From: an uncultured Endomicrobiia bacterium
GTDB taxonomy: Bacteria; Elusimicrobiota; Endomicrobiia; Endomicrobiales; Endomicrobiaceae
Assembly (NCBI GenBank): GCA_905234925.1
Contig: CAJOJJ010000024.1
Location: 1 to 32,713, forward strand
DNA length: 32,713 nucleotides
Reading direction: 5' to 3'
Part shown: piece after piece, positions 1 through 6,726 of the stretch
How the letters are laid out: each line of letters starts with the position of its first letter
Position numbering within the stretch: position 1 is the first letter of the stretch
The notes under the pieces: generated by a model
Told to the model about the DNA's origin: nothing
Seen by the model: the letters and a program-made list of their open reading frames with translations, nothing else
Databases searched by the model: none
Position numbers and translations under genes: made by a program

Positions 1-8
1 GAAATGCT

Positions 9-656
9 ATGAAAAACTCAAAATTTTTACGAAGTAAAAATTTGCTGAAAAGCTTAGAAGCTGAAGAGCTGAAAAGTTTGAACGACGAAAGACAAGAAAA
101 GAAGGACAACGGTAACATAGATTCCGTGTCAGAACGTTACCGTTCGCACGGAATGACAGGCGGAACAGAGAGATGCCCGACAAAGACACACGCGCAACAT
201 CTCGGGCATGACGGGCAGGGTGGTTTCACATTGGTGGAGTTGGTAATCACAATCGCAATTGTTATTATACTTTCGGTAATTTCCGTGCCGATTTATCAAG
301 GCTATACGAGAAAAGCTAAAATGGCTGAGGGATACGCATTATTGGGAACAATACTTTCTGCACAGAAAGCATATTACAGTGAATACGGTAATTTTTTGGG
401 AGAAGAAGCTTATCACGAAGAAGGAACTCCGGGAAATTGGTTAACTTATGACCCTATACTTGGAATAGATGCAAGAGGAAATAAATATTGTACGGCATTT
501 TATCCTGCAGGAAATTATGGTCAAGGAATAACATATTTTTCTGCAGGAGTATTGTTGGTTGATGAATTAAGAGAAAACGGAAATGTTAAATTAAAATTGC
601 AGTACAATATAACAACCGGAGCGAAATTTGTTGAAGTCAATAGAGAAAACGGATAA
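9..656 (+). CDS. Type IV pilin-like protein with a 72-residue leader that contains repeat DNA
   Basis: Major-pilin/pseudopilin-like protein of 215 residues, expected to be cleaved by prepilin peptidase and assembled into a pilus or secretion pseudopilus. The class III signal is clear: Gly72 followed by FTLVELVITIAIV, with Glu at +5 of the mature protein, then a hydrophobic helix and a small globular domain. The mature part closely matches the pilin at 28776 (shared EGYALLG-ILSAQKAYYS and GVDARGNKY-like blocks). That paralogue has a 7-residue leader (MKNKLKG). Here the leader is 72 residues, and bases 21-221 are recognisable intergenic repeat modules read in frame. Only 8 bp lie upstream in the window, so the promoter and RBS cannot be judged. 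An internal in-frame ATG at 153 has no RBS, so I keep the first ATG, which preserves the MKN start of the paralogue. Confidence 0.85.
   Translation: MKNSKFLRSKNLLKSLEAEELKSLNDERQEKKDNGNIDSVSERYRSHGMTGGTERCPTKTHAQHLGHDGQGGFTLVELVITIAIVIILSVISVPIYQGYTRKAKMAEGYALLGTILSAQKAYYSEYGNFLGEEAYHEEGTPGNWLTYDPILGIDARGNKYCTAFYPAGNYGQGITYFSAGVLLVDELRENGNVKLKLQYNITTGAKFVEVNRENG
21..221 (-). repeat. Composite repeat (R8, R7 and two R3-type palindromes) inside the pilin coding sequence
   Basis: Read on the minus strand, the modules come in the same order as in the intergenic spacers. There are two GTCAT-led palindromes (arms ATGCCCGA at about 172-179 and TCGGGCAT near 202-209; arms ATTCCGTG at 121-128 and CACGGAAT at 147-154). 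Next come TTCAGCT tandems (44-85), then a perfect 10-bp hairpin with loop GAA (21-30/34-43). In the plus-strand pilin frame the whole block is open. It lies between the conserved MKN start and the Gly-Phe cleavage site. Confidence 0.8.
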
Positions 657-710
657 AATTCTTTTTAAAATTTAACATAAAGGAATATAACATAGCGGTA
701 TTCCTGAAAA

Positions 711-745
711 ACCTGACAGAAATCAAATTCTGTCGGGTTTTTTTA
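711..745 (+). terminator. Rho-independent terminator after the pilin gene
   Basis: Stem 711-721 pairs with 728-738 (11 bp including one G-U), with a 6-nt loop and a T-run at 738-744. It ends the pilin transcript before the metallo-hydrolase gene. Confidence 0.85.
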
Positions 746-755
746 TATCTTTTCT

Positions 756-784
756 TTGAAAATATTACATAAATTTTATATAAT
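756..784 (+). promoter_or_regulatory. Sigma-70-type promoter for the metallo-hydrolase gene
   Basis: TTGAAA at 756-761, 17-bp spacer, TATAAT at 779-784. It lies just after the pilin terminator and 32 bp before the ATG, which is preceded by GGAGGG at 808-813. Confidence 0.75.
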
Positions 785-816
785 ATGCTGATGCCAAATT
801 TAGTTTTGGAGGGAAT

Positions 817-1638
817 ATGAATAAAATTTTTTCAATAATTGCATTATTATTTTTCGGTTCTTGTTTATTTGCAGCAGACATTGTAAATATGAAGCTCGGT
901 GATTTTGATGTAACTGCAATAACGATACAATATATGAATCACAAGGACAGTCTTTTCCGCTATTACGGAGAGAAAGATATCAAAGATCTGTTAAAACAAA
1001 ACGGTGCTACAGCTTCGGCAATAAATGTTTTTTATTTAAACACGGGTGACCATAAAATATTATTTGATACCGGAATAGATGCCGGAATTTTGTTAAAAAA
1101 ATTAAAAAGTATCAAAGTTAATCCCGAAGATATAGACATAATTTGCATAACTCATATGCATTTTGACCATATTGCAGGTTTGGTAAATAATGCTCAAAAA
1201 ACTTTCCCTAATGCCGATATTTATATATCGGAAGAAGAAATGATGGTTAACGGCAATTCTCAAATTATTCCGATTTGTTCCGACAAAATAAAAAGTTTTC
1301 CGCAGAATGAAAATATATTACCTTATATAAAGTCCGTTCCTGCATTTGGACATACTCTAGGGCATACGATGTTTGAAGTAACAAGCAAAGGTAAAACCAT
1401 GTTGGTGTGGGGAGATGTTATTCATGCTCCCATACAATTTCAAGATCCAAATATATATTTAACTTATGATACGGATTTTGAGAAAGCATTATCGGTAAGA
1501 AAATATCTTTTGGGAAAATATGCCGATACAGGCAAATACATTGCCGGAGCTCATTTGTTAAACTGCGGTTTGGGGCAGATTCAGGGCGCAAAAACAGGTT
1601 ATAAGTTTGTTCCGTATCAATTTTTCCAAGAGAAGTAA
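817..1638 (+). CDS. Exported metallo-beta-lactamase-fold hydrolase
   Basis: Zn-dependent hydrolase of the MBL superfamily, 273 residues. Residues 1-20 form a signal peptide (MNKIFS, then a hydrophobic core ending SCLFAA), so it probably acts in the periplasm; Cys16 sits close to the cleavage region, but a clean lipobox is not evident. The metal ligands are visible: H113-x-H115-x-D117-H118, H179, D200 and H246. The layout, with LNTGDHKILFDTG before the HxHxDH motif, resembles AHL-lactonase/glyoxalase-like members. Substrate cannot be assigned from sequence. It has its own promoter and a strong RBS (GGAGGG), and sits alone between the pilin gene and the tRNAs. Confidence 0.85.
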   Translation: MNKIFSIIALLFFGSCLFAADIVNMKLGDFDVTAITIQYMNHKDSLFRYYGEKDIKDLLKQNGATASAINVFYLNTGDHKILFDTGIDAGILLKKLKSIKVNPEDIDIICITHMHFDHIAGLVNNAQKTFPNADIYISEEEMMVNGNSQIIPICSDKIKSFPQNENILPYIKSVPAFGHTLGHTMFEVTSKGKTMLVWGDVIHAPIQFQDPNIYLTYDTDFEKALSVRKYLLGKYADTGKYIAGAHLLNCGLGQIQGAKTGYKFVPYQFFQEK

Positions 1639-1663
1639 TTAAGAAAGGTTACCTATTTTTTTC

Positions 1664-1692
1664 TTGACAGAAGAATATTTTTTTGTTAAAAT
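1664..1692 (+). promoter_or_regulatory. Promoter of the tRNA-Lys/tRNA-Glu unit
   Basis: TTGACA at 1664-1669, 17-bp spacer, TAAAAT at 1687-1692; the tRNA-Lys 5' end is 36 bp downstream. Confidence 0.75.
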
Positions 1693-1728
1693 TATCGCCG
1701 TTGTTAATTTGAAAACTTTATAACGGAC

Positions 1729-1801
1729 GGGCCCGTAGCTCAGTTGGTAGAGCACTTCACTTTTAATGAAGCTGTCACGCGTTCAAGTCGCGTCGGGCTC
1801 A
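1729..1801 (+). tRNA. tRNA-Lys (anticodon UUU)
   Basis: A 73-nt cloverleaf. The acceptor arm GGGCCCG pairs with CGGGCTC (one G-U), the D arm has GCTC/GAGC, anticodon stem CTTCA/TGAAG encloses loop CTTTTAA, and T stem ACGCG/CGCGT encloses TTCAAGT. Discriminator A; CCA is not encoded. Co-transcribed with tRNA-Glu 9 bp downstream. Confidence 0.97.
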
Positions 1802-1810
1802 CTTTTTTAA

Positions 1811-1882
1811 GCTCCCATCGTCTAGGGGTTAGGACACATGATTTTCAATCATGCAGCAGGAGTTCAATTCTCCTTGGGAGCG
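1811..1882 (+). tRNA. tRNA-Glu (anticodon UUC)
   Basis: Acceptor GCTCCCA pairs with TGGGAGC, anticodon stem CATGA/TCATG encloses loop TTTTCAA, discriminator G, no encoded CCA. Second gene of the tRNA unit, followed by a terminator. Confidence 0.97.
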
Positions 1883-1910
1883 CTTTAAAAAAACAGCAGT
1901 TTAAAATATA

Positions 1911-1952
1911 AAATCGGCAGAGGTTAATAAACCTTTGCCGATTTTCTTTGTT
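1911..1952 (+). terminator. Terminator between tRNA-Glu and the convergent surface-protein gene, probably bidirectional
   Basis: A 15-bp stem (1911-1925/1930-1944, one G-U) with a 4-nt loop and T-rich tail. On the minus strand the stem is also followed by a T-rich stretch, so it can serve the convergent gene ending at 1975. Confidence 0.8.
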
Positions 1953-1974
1953 TTGATAATTAATATTTCTAAAA

Positions 1975-2562
1975 TTAGAAACCGAAATTGAATATTATAA
2001 ATACAGGCAGGAAATTAGGTTTGTTCTCTATTACATTAATAAGACCTACCTGAACACCGTTCATTGTTTCTGTCCAGTTAACAACACCTAACTGCAAACC
2101 TTTGAAATCTTTTGAATAGTTAATAATACCGATCTGTGCTCCTTTTCCGGAACCTTTGATAACATCTAAAAGACCAAATTGAAGTCCGATTAAATCTTCG
2201 CTTGTCCAGTTAATACAGCCATACTGCTCACCTTTGAAATTATCTGCCACATTTACCAAACCATCCTGAATACCTATTCCGTTTTCGGTTACATTTACAA
2301 GCCCGAACTGAACGCCTGTTTCTTCTTTAGTGCTGTTTATCAAGCCGATTTGAACACCCTGTAATTTGTCGGTTTGGGTATAAATTATTCCAAGCTGAAG
2401 TCCGTCAACTGCTTTTGTTTGTGTCCCGAAACCGAGTTCAAAACCGCCGGTATAATCTCCGTTAGGAACGCAAATCTTGTCCCACAAAGATAACTTGAAA
2501 ACTTGTGCCTGAGCACTTGCTGTACCCATCAAAACTGCTGCACCTAATACAACTTTCTTCAT
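1975..2562 (-). CDS. GxQxGxxN-repeat surface protein (LA_2272-like), intact copy
   Basis: Secreted protein of 195 residues. It has a signal peptide (MKKVVLGAAV...ASAQAQ) followed by about eight units of roughly 16-24 residues built on G-x-Q-x-G-x-(I/V/L)-N, such as GVQIGLIN, GVQFGLVN and GLQLGVVN. This pattern is that of the family first named in Leptospira (LA_2272 surface repeat proteins). It ends in aromatic/hydrophobic IIFNFGF, as many outer-membrane proteins do, which suggests a beta-rich envelope location; this is inference. Function unknown. The start ATG overlaps the stop of the small upstream gene (ATGA), with GGAG in front, so translation is probably coupled. It is a diverged tandem duplicate of the gene at 2763-3343. 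Confidence 0.8.
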   Translation of the reverse strand: MKKVVLGAAVLMGTASAQAQVFKLSLWDKICVPNGDYTGGFELGFGTQTKAVDGLQLGIIYTQTDKLQGVQIGLINSTKEETGVQFGLVNVTENGIGIQDGLVNVADNFKGEQYGCINWTSEDLIGLQFGLLDVIKGSGKGAQIGIINYSKDFKGLQLGVVNWTETMNGVQVGLINVIENKPNFLPVFIIFNFGF

Positions 2563-2753
2563 TTACTTTCTCCTTTAAAACTAACATCGGAAAATCCTTC
2601 TCCGAAATAAACTTTATCTGCTTTTACAATAGACCAAGAAGTTTTTATTCCATCGAAAGATTTTCCGATAAATTTTATTACATCAACTAAAATTCCTGAT
2701 ATAATAAGTCCGGTAATAAAACCTACAATTACGGTTACTGCAATATTCTTCAT
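2559..2753 (-). CDS. Small membrane protein between the two surface-protein copies
   Basis: 64 residues with one N-terminal hydrophobic segment (about residues 5-26, Gly/Ile-rich) and a short polar tail; no recognised domain. It begins 10 bp after the stop of the upstream copy and overlaps the next start by 4 nt (ATGA), so it is read as part of the engB operon. No clear Shine-Dalgarno sequence precedes it, which suggests it depends on coupling. Possibly real because of the tight packing, but its short length leaves doubt. Confidence 0.55.
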   Translation of the reverse strand: MKNIAVTVIVGFITGLIISGILVDVIKFIGKSFDGIKTSWSIVKADKVYFGEGFSDVSFKGESK

Positions 2754-2762
2754 TTCTAAAAA

Positions 2763-3343
2763 TTAGAAACCGAAGTTAAATATTATAAATGCAGGCAAGA
2801 AGTGAGGTGCATTTTTGATAACGTTAACAAGACCTACCTGAACTCCGCCGTTCATATTGTTTGCCCAGTTAACAAAACCTAACTGAAGACCTTTTGCAGT
2901 ATCGGCATAGTTTACAAAACCCCACTGTAAACCCGTAATATCTTCTGCATAGTTAACAAAACCGAGCTGTGCACCTGTTGCAGTACCTCTGATAACGTTT
3001 ACAAAACCAAATTGTACTCCGGTTAAATCACCCCTTGTCCAGTTAACAAGACCCCACTGTACACCTTTAAAATCCTGTGCCAAATTTACAAGACCCAACT
3101 GAACACCTGTTCCGTCTTCAGTATCTTTTACCAAACCCCACTGTACACCTTGTAATTTGTCAGTCTGAGAATAAATTATTCCAAGCTGAACACCGTCAAC
3201 TGCTCTTGTCTTGGTTCCTATTGCAAGTTCAACACCGCCGGTATAATCTCCGTTAGGAACGCAAATCTTGTCCCACAAAGATAACTTGAAAACTTGTGCC
3301 TGAGCACTTGCTGTACCCATCAAAACTGCTGCACTTTTTTCAT
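2763..3343 (-). pseudogene. GxQxGxxN-repeat surface protein, second copy, signal peptide out of frame by one base
   Basis: The mature part (186 codons, same repeat type and same NFGF end) is open and well conserved with the copy at 1975. The proper start is the ATG at 3343-3341, six bases after a good GGAGG. From there translation reads MKKVQQF and stops. Relative to the other copy, ten bases are missing after ATGAARAAA. Codons TTG (3323) or ATG (3320) could start the long frame but have no RBS and lose the charged N-terminus. A seventh A in the A6 run (T6 at 3335-3340 on the plus strand) would give MKKSAAVLMGTASAQAQ, a normal signal peptide. It is therefore either a pseudogene or a gene switched or rescued by slippage. 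It sits directly downstream of engB. Confidence 0.65.
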
Positions 3344-3355
3344 TTACTGCCTCCG

Positions 3356-3943
3356 TTATTTTATTAACAGGTTACCGATATCGTTTATAAGCGTACCGAA
3401 CCCCGTTTGTTTTTTGGCACTTACGCAGTATACATCCTGTTCTGCCGTATTACACACTTCACAAATTTTACATTTTAATTCTTCTAAATTCAAGTTTTTT
3501 ACCTTGTCGGTTTTGTTCGCTATAATTTTGAAAGGAATTTTTAGCTCTCTTACCCAGTCCATCATCATAAAGTCCAGCTCTGTCGGACCGACGAAAGAAT
3601 CTATCAAAATATATATCATCTTTAAAGTTTTTCTGGATGTGATATAAGTTTCTATCATTTCTTTCCAAACTTTTTTTTCTTCATCCGTTACCCTTGCAAA
3701 ACCGTACCCCGGTAAATCCACTATCCATCTTCCTCGTGCGGGGGTAAAAACGTTTATTGCTCTTGTTCGTCCCGGTGTTTTGGATGTACGTGCAAGATTT
3801 TTTGTTTTACATATTGAATTTATTACGGAACTTTTTCCGACATTAGACCTGCCGACGAAAGCTACCTCCGCTATGCTCTGCGGAAGCAGTTTTGCATTAG
3901 TTTCCGAAATAAAAAAAGTTGATGTTGATAAATTTATCGCCAT
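3356..3943 (-). CDS. engB: Ribosome biogenesis GTPase EngB (YsxC/YihA)
   Basis: Small GTPase of 195 residues, the usual family length, needed for late assembly of the 50S ribosomal subunit. The G motifs are present in order: G1 GRSNVGKSS (31-39), G2 in TPGRT (56-60), G3 DLPGYG (76-81), G4 NKTD (143-146) and G5 SAKK (175-178). First gene of a minus-strand group; the frameshifted surface-protein gene follows 12 bp later, an unusual partner for a housekeeping GTPase. The upstream spacer (3944-4254) is repeat-rich, and I could not place a promoter with confidence. Confidence 0.95.
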   Translation of the reverse strand: MAINLSTSTFFISETNAKLLPQSIAEVAFVGRSNVGKSSVINSICKTKNLARTSKTPGRTRAINVFTPARGRWIVDLPGYGFARVTDEEKKVWKEMIETYITSRKTLKMIYILIDSFVGPTELDFMMMDWVRELKIPFKIIANKTDKVKNLNLEELKCKICEVCNTAEQDVYCVSAKKQTGFGTLINDIGNLLIK

Positions 3944-4254
3944 TTTATAACTACAATTAGAAATTATTTATTAGCTTATAGCTTAAAGCTTACAGCTTAC
4001 AGCTTATAGTTTTCGGTATTTTAGTTGAATAGTTGAACAGTTATTTAGATTATAAGCTTATTAGGTTATCAGGTTATTAGTTTGTTTTATAGTTTTACAG
4101 TTTATTAGTTTTTTGCTTTCATCTTTTATAACCTTATAAACTCATAATCTCTCTTTATAACTTATAAGCTTATAACCTTATCACCTCATAACCTCATAAC
4201 CTGCCATTCTCCTATCCCTCTATACATCCATATTTCCAAATTGCTTCGCACTTT
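3944..4254. repeat. Spacer filled with R1 AT-rich arrays and TTACAGCTTA-type tandems
   Basis: No gene seen. Contains tandem AGCTTATAGCTTA/AGCTTACAGCTTA units near 3972-4007, then AGGTTATCAGGTTAT near 4051-4075. A mirror-image arm of ATAACCT/CTCATAACCT units follows at about 4130-4202. The two arms can form a long A/T hairpin. A CGAAG-loop remnant (AAGTGCGAAGCAATTT, minus strand) lies right after the Bax1-like stop codon. Confidence 0.75.
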
Positions 4255-4971
4255 TTATCTTCTTGCTTTTCCCAAAAGTCTCAAAATTTCCAAATACAGC
4301 CAAACGATTGTTACCATTAAAGCAAATGCCCCGTACCATTCCATATATTTCGGGGAACCGTAAGCAACGCCTCTCTGTATCATATCAAAATCTATTATCA
4401 AATTTAAAGAAGCGATTATTACTACAAAAACACTGAACGCAATTCCTATTCCGGAAGAAGAATGTATAAAAGGTATTCCTGCAACGCCGAAAAAAGTCAA
4501 TAACATTTCAACAACATATAATAAACAAATAGCCAACGTCGATACACCAACAATAGCATAGAATTTGTTCGTTGCTTTTATCTTTCCTGCTTTAAATGCA
4601 GCCAACATACAGAACAAAACGCATATTGTTAAAGCAATAGCATTAAAAGCTATGCCCGGATAATCTTTTTCAAAAAACAATGTTAATACGCCGAGAACAA
4701 GGCCTTCGCCGAAAGCATAAAAAGGAGATAAAAACGGAACTGCCGTCTTTTTAAAAACTATTACCAGTGATAAAATAAATGTAACAAGAATTATCGGCAT
4801 AAATAAGGGCATTGTTTGTGCCGGATGCGTCCAGCCGATATATGCACCTGCTGCAAGTATCAGCCACAATATAAGGCTTTTGTTTATTACACCGTTTACG
4901 GTCATAACTTCCTGTCCGAATTCTACACTGCCTGTACTTCTGAATGCTTTGTCGTTTAATACCGGATTCAT
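4255..4971 (-). CDS. Bax inhibitor-1/YccA-family membrane protein
   Basis: 238 residues with about seven hydrophobic helices from residue 34 onward. The N-terminal cytoplasmic segment MNPVLNDKAF is characteristic of the bacterial YccA/Bax-inhibitor subgroup (COG4760-like). The last helices carry the acidic FDMIQRG segment, corresponding to the conserved Asp region of the TMBIM fold (ion/pH-sensing channel in BsYetJ). The precise role in bacteria is unclear. The start is supported by AGAGGAA upstream. Its 5' region is an R9 element ending just before the start codon, so the mRNA leader is probably structured. Confidence 0.85.
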   Translation of the reverse strand: MNPVLNDKAFRSTGSVEFGQEVMTVNGVINKSLILWLILAAGAYIGWTHPAQTMPLFMPIILVTFILSLVIVFKKTAVPFLSPFYAFGEGLVLGVLTLFFEKDYPGIAFNAIALTICVLFCMLAAFKAGKIKATNKFYAIVGVSTLAICLLYVVEMLLTFFGVAGIPFIHSSSGIGIAFSVFVVIIASLNLIIDFDMIQRGVAYGSPKYMEWYGAFALMVTIVWLYLEILRLLGKARR

Positions 4972-4981
4972 AATGAGTTCC

Positions 4982-5142
4982 TCTTTTATAACGATTTGCG
5001 ATTTCTAATTGCGACTTTATATTTGGCTCGCTTATGTGCCAATCGCTTATGCTTTTATTTCAGCACACCGCACTCACCAAATATTTCGTCTCATTGACGA
5101 ACTTGCAAATCTAAAGTTGTAAAAATCACTTCGTGATTTTTT
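4982..5142 (-). repeat. R9 branched element, copy A (upstream of the Bax1-like gene)
   Basis: On the minus strand, P1 is GATTTGC/GCAAATC (plus positions 5105-5111 and 4993-4999). P2 is TTCGTC-AATGA-GACGAA. P3 is ATATTTGGT with GCCAAATAT (5076-5084 and 5019-5027). P4 is GTGTGCT/GGCACAT. A CGAAG-loop hairpin (5121-5142) precedes it. It is followed by CGTTATAA, the Shine-Dalgarno sequence and the ATG at 4971. Confidence 0.8.
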
Positions 5143-5239
5143 ATTTTTTATCAGAAATTTTTGCAAAGCAAAAATTTACATAAATTGCTAATTTCTAATT
5201 TTCGTTGTCGTTTCGTCGTTTATTATACATTGTACATTG
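5143..5239 (-). repeat. CGAAG-type hairpin and R2 palindrome overlapping the end of the Nudix gene
   Basis: Hairpin AAATTTTTGCAAAGCAAAAATTT near 5155-5177 (described by arms AAATTTTTGC/GCAAAAATTT). It is followed by CTAATTTC-type filler and an R2 fragment (TTATACATTGTACATTGAT, 5221-5239) that contains the Nudix stop codon. Confidence 0.65.
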
Positions 5240-5681
5240 ATAAAAACTGCTTCGCACTTTTTATCATCTCTTTCTGTTTTTCGTATTTTAAAGCGGACAA
5301 CGCTTCTTCAAATGTCATCCATTTTATTTTTTCTATTTCTTCGTCGGTAAATATCTTTTCCGTATCACGGTTATTTTGTACCACACATAAATAATACACG
5401 GATGTTTTGTTTACAATTCTTCCTTTCGTTTCGGGAAGAGTTCCTTTTATTTTATAGGTATCGGCAAATCTGAAATTTTTATCAATGTCCTGTTCTTTTA
5501 TTTTTATTCCGGTCTCTTCAAAAATTTCCCTTACTGCCGCTTCGGTTTCAGTTTCGCCTTTTTCAATATGCCCTTTAGGAAAGCCCCACTCTCCGTTTCT
5601 TTTTGAATAAACCAAAAGAAATCTTATTTCATTAAGAAGCTTCTTGTAAAGAACGGCTCCTGCCGATATTTCTTTATCCAT
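5223..5681 (-). CDS. Nudix hydrolase (Ap4A hydrolase/MutT-like)
   Basis: Hydrolyses a nucleoside diphosphate linked to another moiety. The Nudix box is complete: G37-x5-E43-x7-R51-E52-I-x-E55-E56-x-G58-I. The N-terminal SAGAVLYK and the EWGFPKGH strand are typical of the bis(5'-nucleosyl)-tetraphosphatase type, but substrate is not certain. Length of 152 residues is normal. The last residues (about KSAKQFLSMYNV) are encoded by repeat DNA: a CGAAG-loop hairpin and an R2 unit that supplies the stop. An extended -10 (TGATATAAT) lies only 8 nt before the ATG with no Shine-Dalgarno sequence, so the mRNA is probably leaderless. Divergent from the M23 gene. Confidence 0.88.
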   Translation of the reverse strand: MDKEISAGAVLYKKLLNEIRFLLVYSKRNGEWGFPKGHIEKGETETEAAVREIFEETGIKIKEQDIDKNFRFADTYKIKGTLPETKGRIVNKTSVYYLCVVQNNRDTEKIFTDEEIEKIKWMTFEEALSALKYEKQKEMIKSAKQFLSMYNV

Positions 5682-5686
5682 AATGC

Positions 5687-5698
5687 GGTATTATATCA
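5687..5698 (-). promoter_or_regulatory. Extended -10 of the Nudix gene (leaderless start)
   Basis: On the minus strand TGA-TATAAT (TATAAT at 5695-5690), 8 nt from the ATG at 5681. No convincing -35. A start site at the usual distance would fall at or next to the A of ATG. Confidence 0.55.
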
Positions 5699-5746
5699 AA
5701 TTCTTACAAAAAATTAAATAAAAAAATTAAAAAGCATAAAAAAAGG

Positions 5747-5775
5747 TTGAAACATAAATTATTTTATGGTATAAT
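5747..5775 (+). promoter_or_regulatory. Promoter of the M23 peptidase gene
   Basis: TTGAAA at 5747-5752, 17-bp spacer, TATAAT at 5770-5775 with extended TGG. The ATG is 12 nt downstream, so the leader would be only a few nucleotides, and no Shine-Dalgarno sequence is visible. Confidence 0.75.
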
Positions 5776-5787
5776 TTCAAAGCTTAT

Positions 5788-6726
5788 ATGAAAAAATTAA
5801 AAGACCTATTAAAAGAACTTAAAAGAAAAGTTACAATAGTTTTTATTCATCACGGAAATATGAAACCGTTCAAGGTTAATTTTTCGTTATCGGTTCTTGT
5901 TTTGTTGTTTTTCTGTTGGACGGGGCTTACCTTGTGGGCCGGCTTTATATCGGGCAAACATATAGACTATGTCACCATAAAAGCAGACAACAAAATAATG
6001 AAAATGAGAATGCTTTTCTTTGCCGACCAGATAAAAAAATCAAAAGAAATTTTATCACAGGTAAAACAGAACGATGATCATATTCGTTCGCTTCTTGCAA
6101 TGGATTCGAAAAGAATAATAATTGAAAACGGATTCGGGTTAGGTTCCGGCGGGCCTACCCCTGTTGAGTCCAGTGCTTTATCTATGATACTTTCCGGAAA
6201 AATGAACGATATCGATTATCAAAGTATTGCCAATCAGTCTTTTGAACTTTTGGAAGAGTACAAAGCTTCAATGAAAAGTTATTCCGAAGTAATAAATCAT
6301 ATTTCAAAACAGAGAGAATTATTCAGATACACGCCGTCGATATGGCCGGCAAAAGGTATTATTTCTTCTCCTTACGGAGTAAGAGTTCACCCCATATTTA
6401 ATCATAAATTTTTCCACCCTGCTATAGATATTGCGAATAAAAAAGGCACTCCCATAGTAGCAACTGCCGACGGAGTAGTAGTATTTTCAGGATGGCAGTC
6501 GGGATACGGTAACGTTATTGCTATAGAACACGGACATAAGTACAGAACCGTTTATGCCCACCTTTCCAAATCGATTGTAAAACGCGGCGATTTTGTTGTT
6601 AAGGGGCAGGAAATTGCTAAAATGGGAAGTACAGGGCGTTCTACCGGTCCGCATGTTCATTACGAACTGCAGATTAACAAAAAGCCTATTAACCCGATGA
6701 AATATTTAAACAGCTACCTGGACTAA
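5788..6726 (+). CDS. Membrane-anchored M23 (LytM-type) peptidoglycan endopeptidase
   Basis: 312 residues: basic cytoplasmic N-terminus, one transmembrane helix (about 33-54), a periplasmic helical linker, then a C-terminal M23 domain (about 190-305). In the M23 core the HPAIDIA segment supplies the first Zn ligands (His and Asp; most relatives have HxGxDI, here Ala replaces Gly), and GPHVHYEL supplies the HxH pair. The enzyme is expected to cut peptide cross-links in the cell wall. The bactofilin gene follows; M23-bactofilin pairing is an established cell-shape module (for example Csd1/CcmA in Helicobacter). The start is the first ATG after a strong promoter. Confidence 0.9.
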   Translation: MKKLKDLLKELKRKVTIVFIHHGNMKPFKVNFSLSVLVLLFFCWTGLTLWAGFISGKHIDYVTIKADNKIMKMRMLFFADQIKKSKEILSQVKQNDDHIRSLLAMDSKRIIIENGFGLGSGGPTPVESSALSMILSGKMNDIDYQSIANQSFELLEEYKASMKSYSEVINHISKQRELFRYTPSIWPAKGIISSPYGVRVHPIFNHKFFHPAIDIANKKGTPIVATADGVVVFSGWQSGYGNVIAIEHGHKYRTVYAHLSKSIVKRGDFVVKGQEIAKMGSTGRSTGPHVHYELQINKKPINPMKYLNSYLD

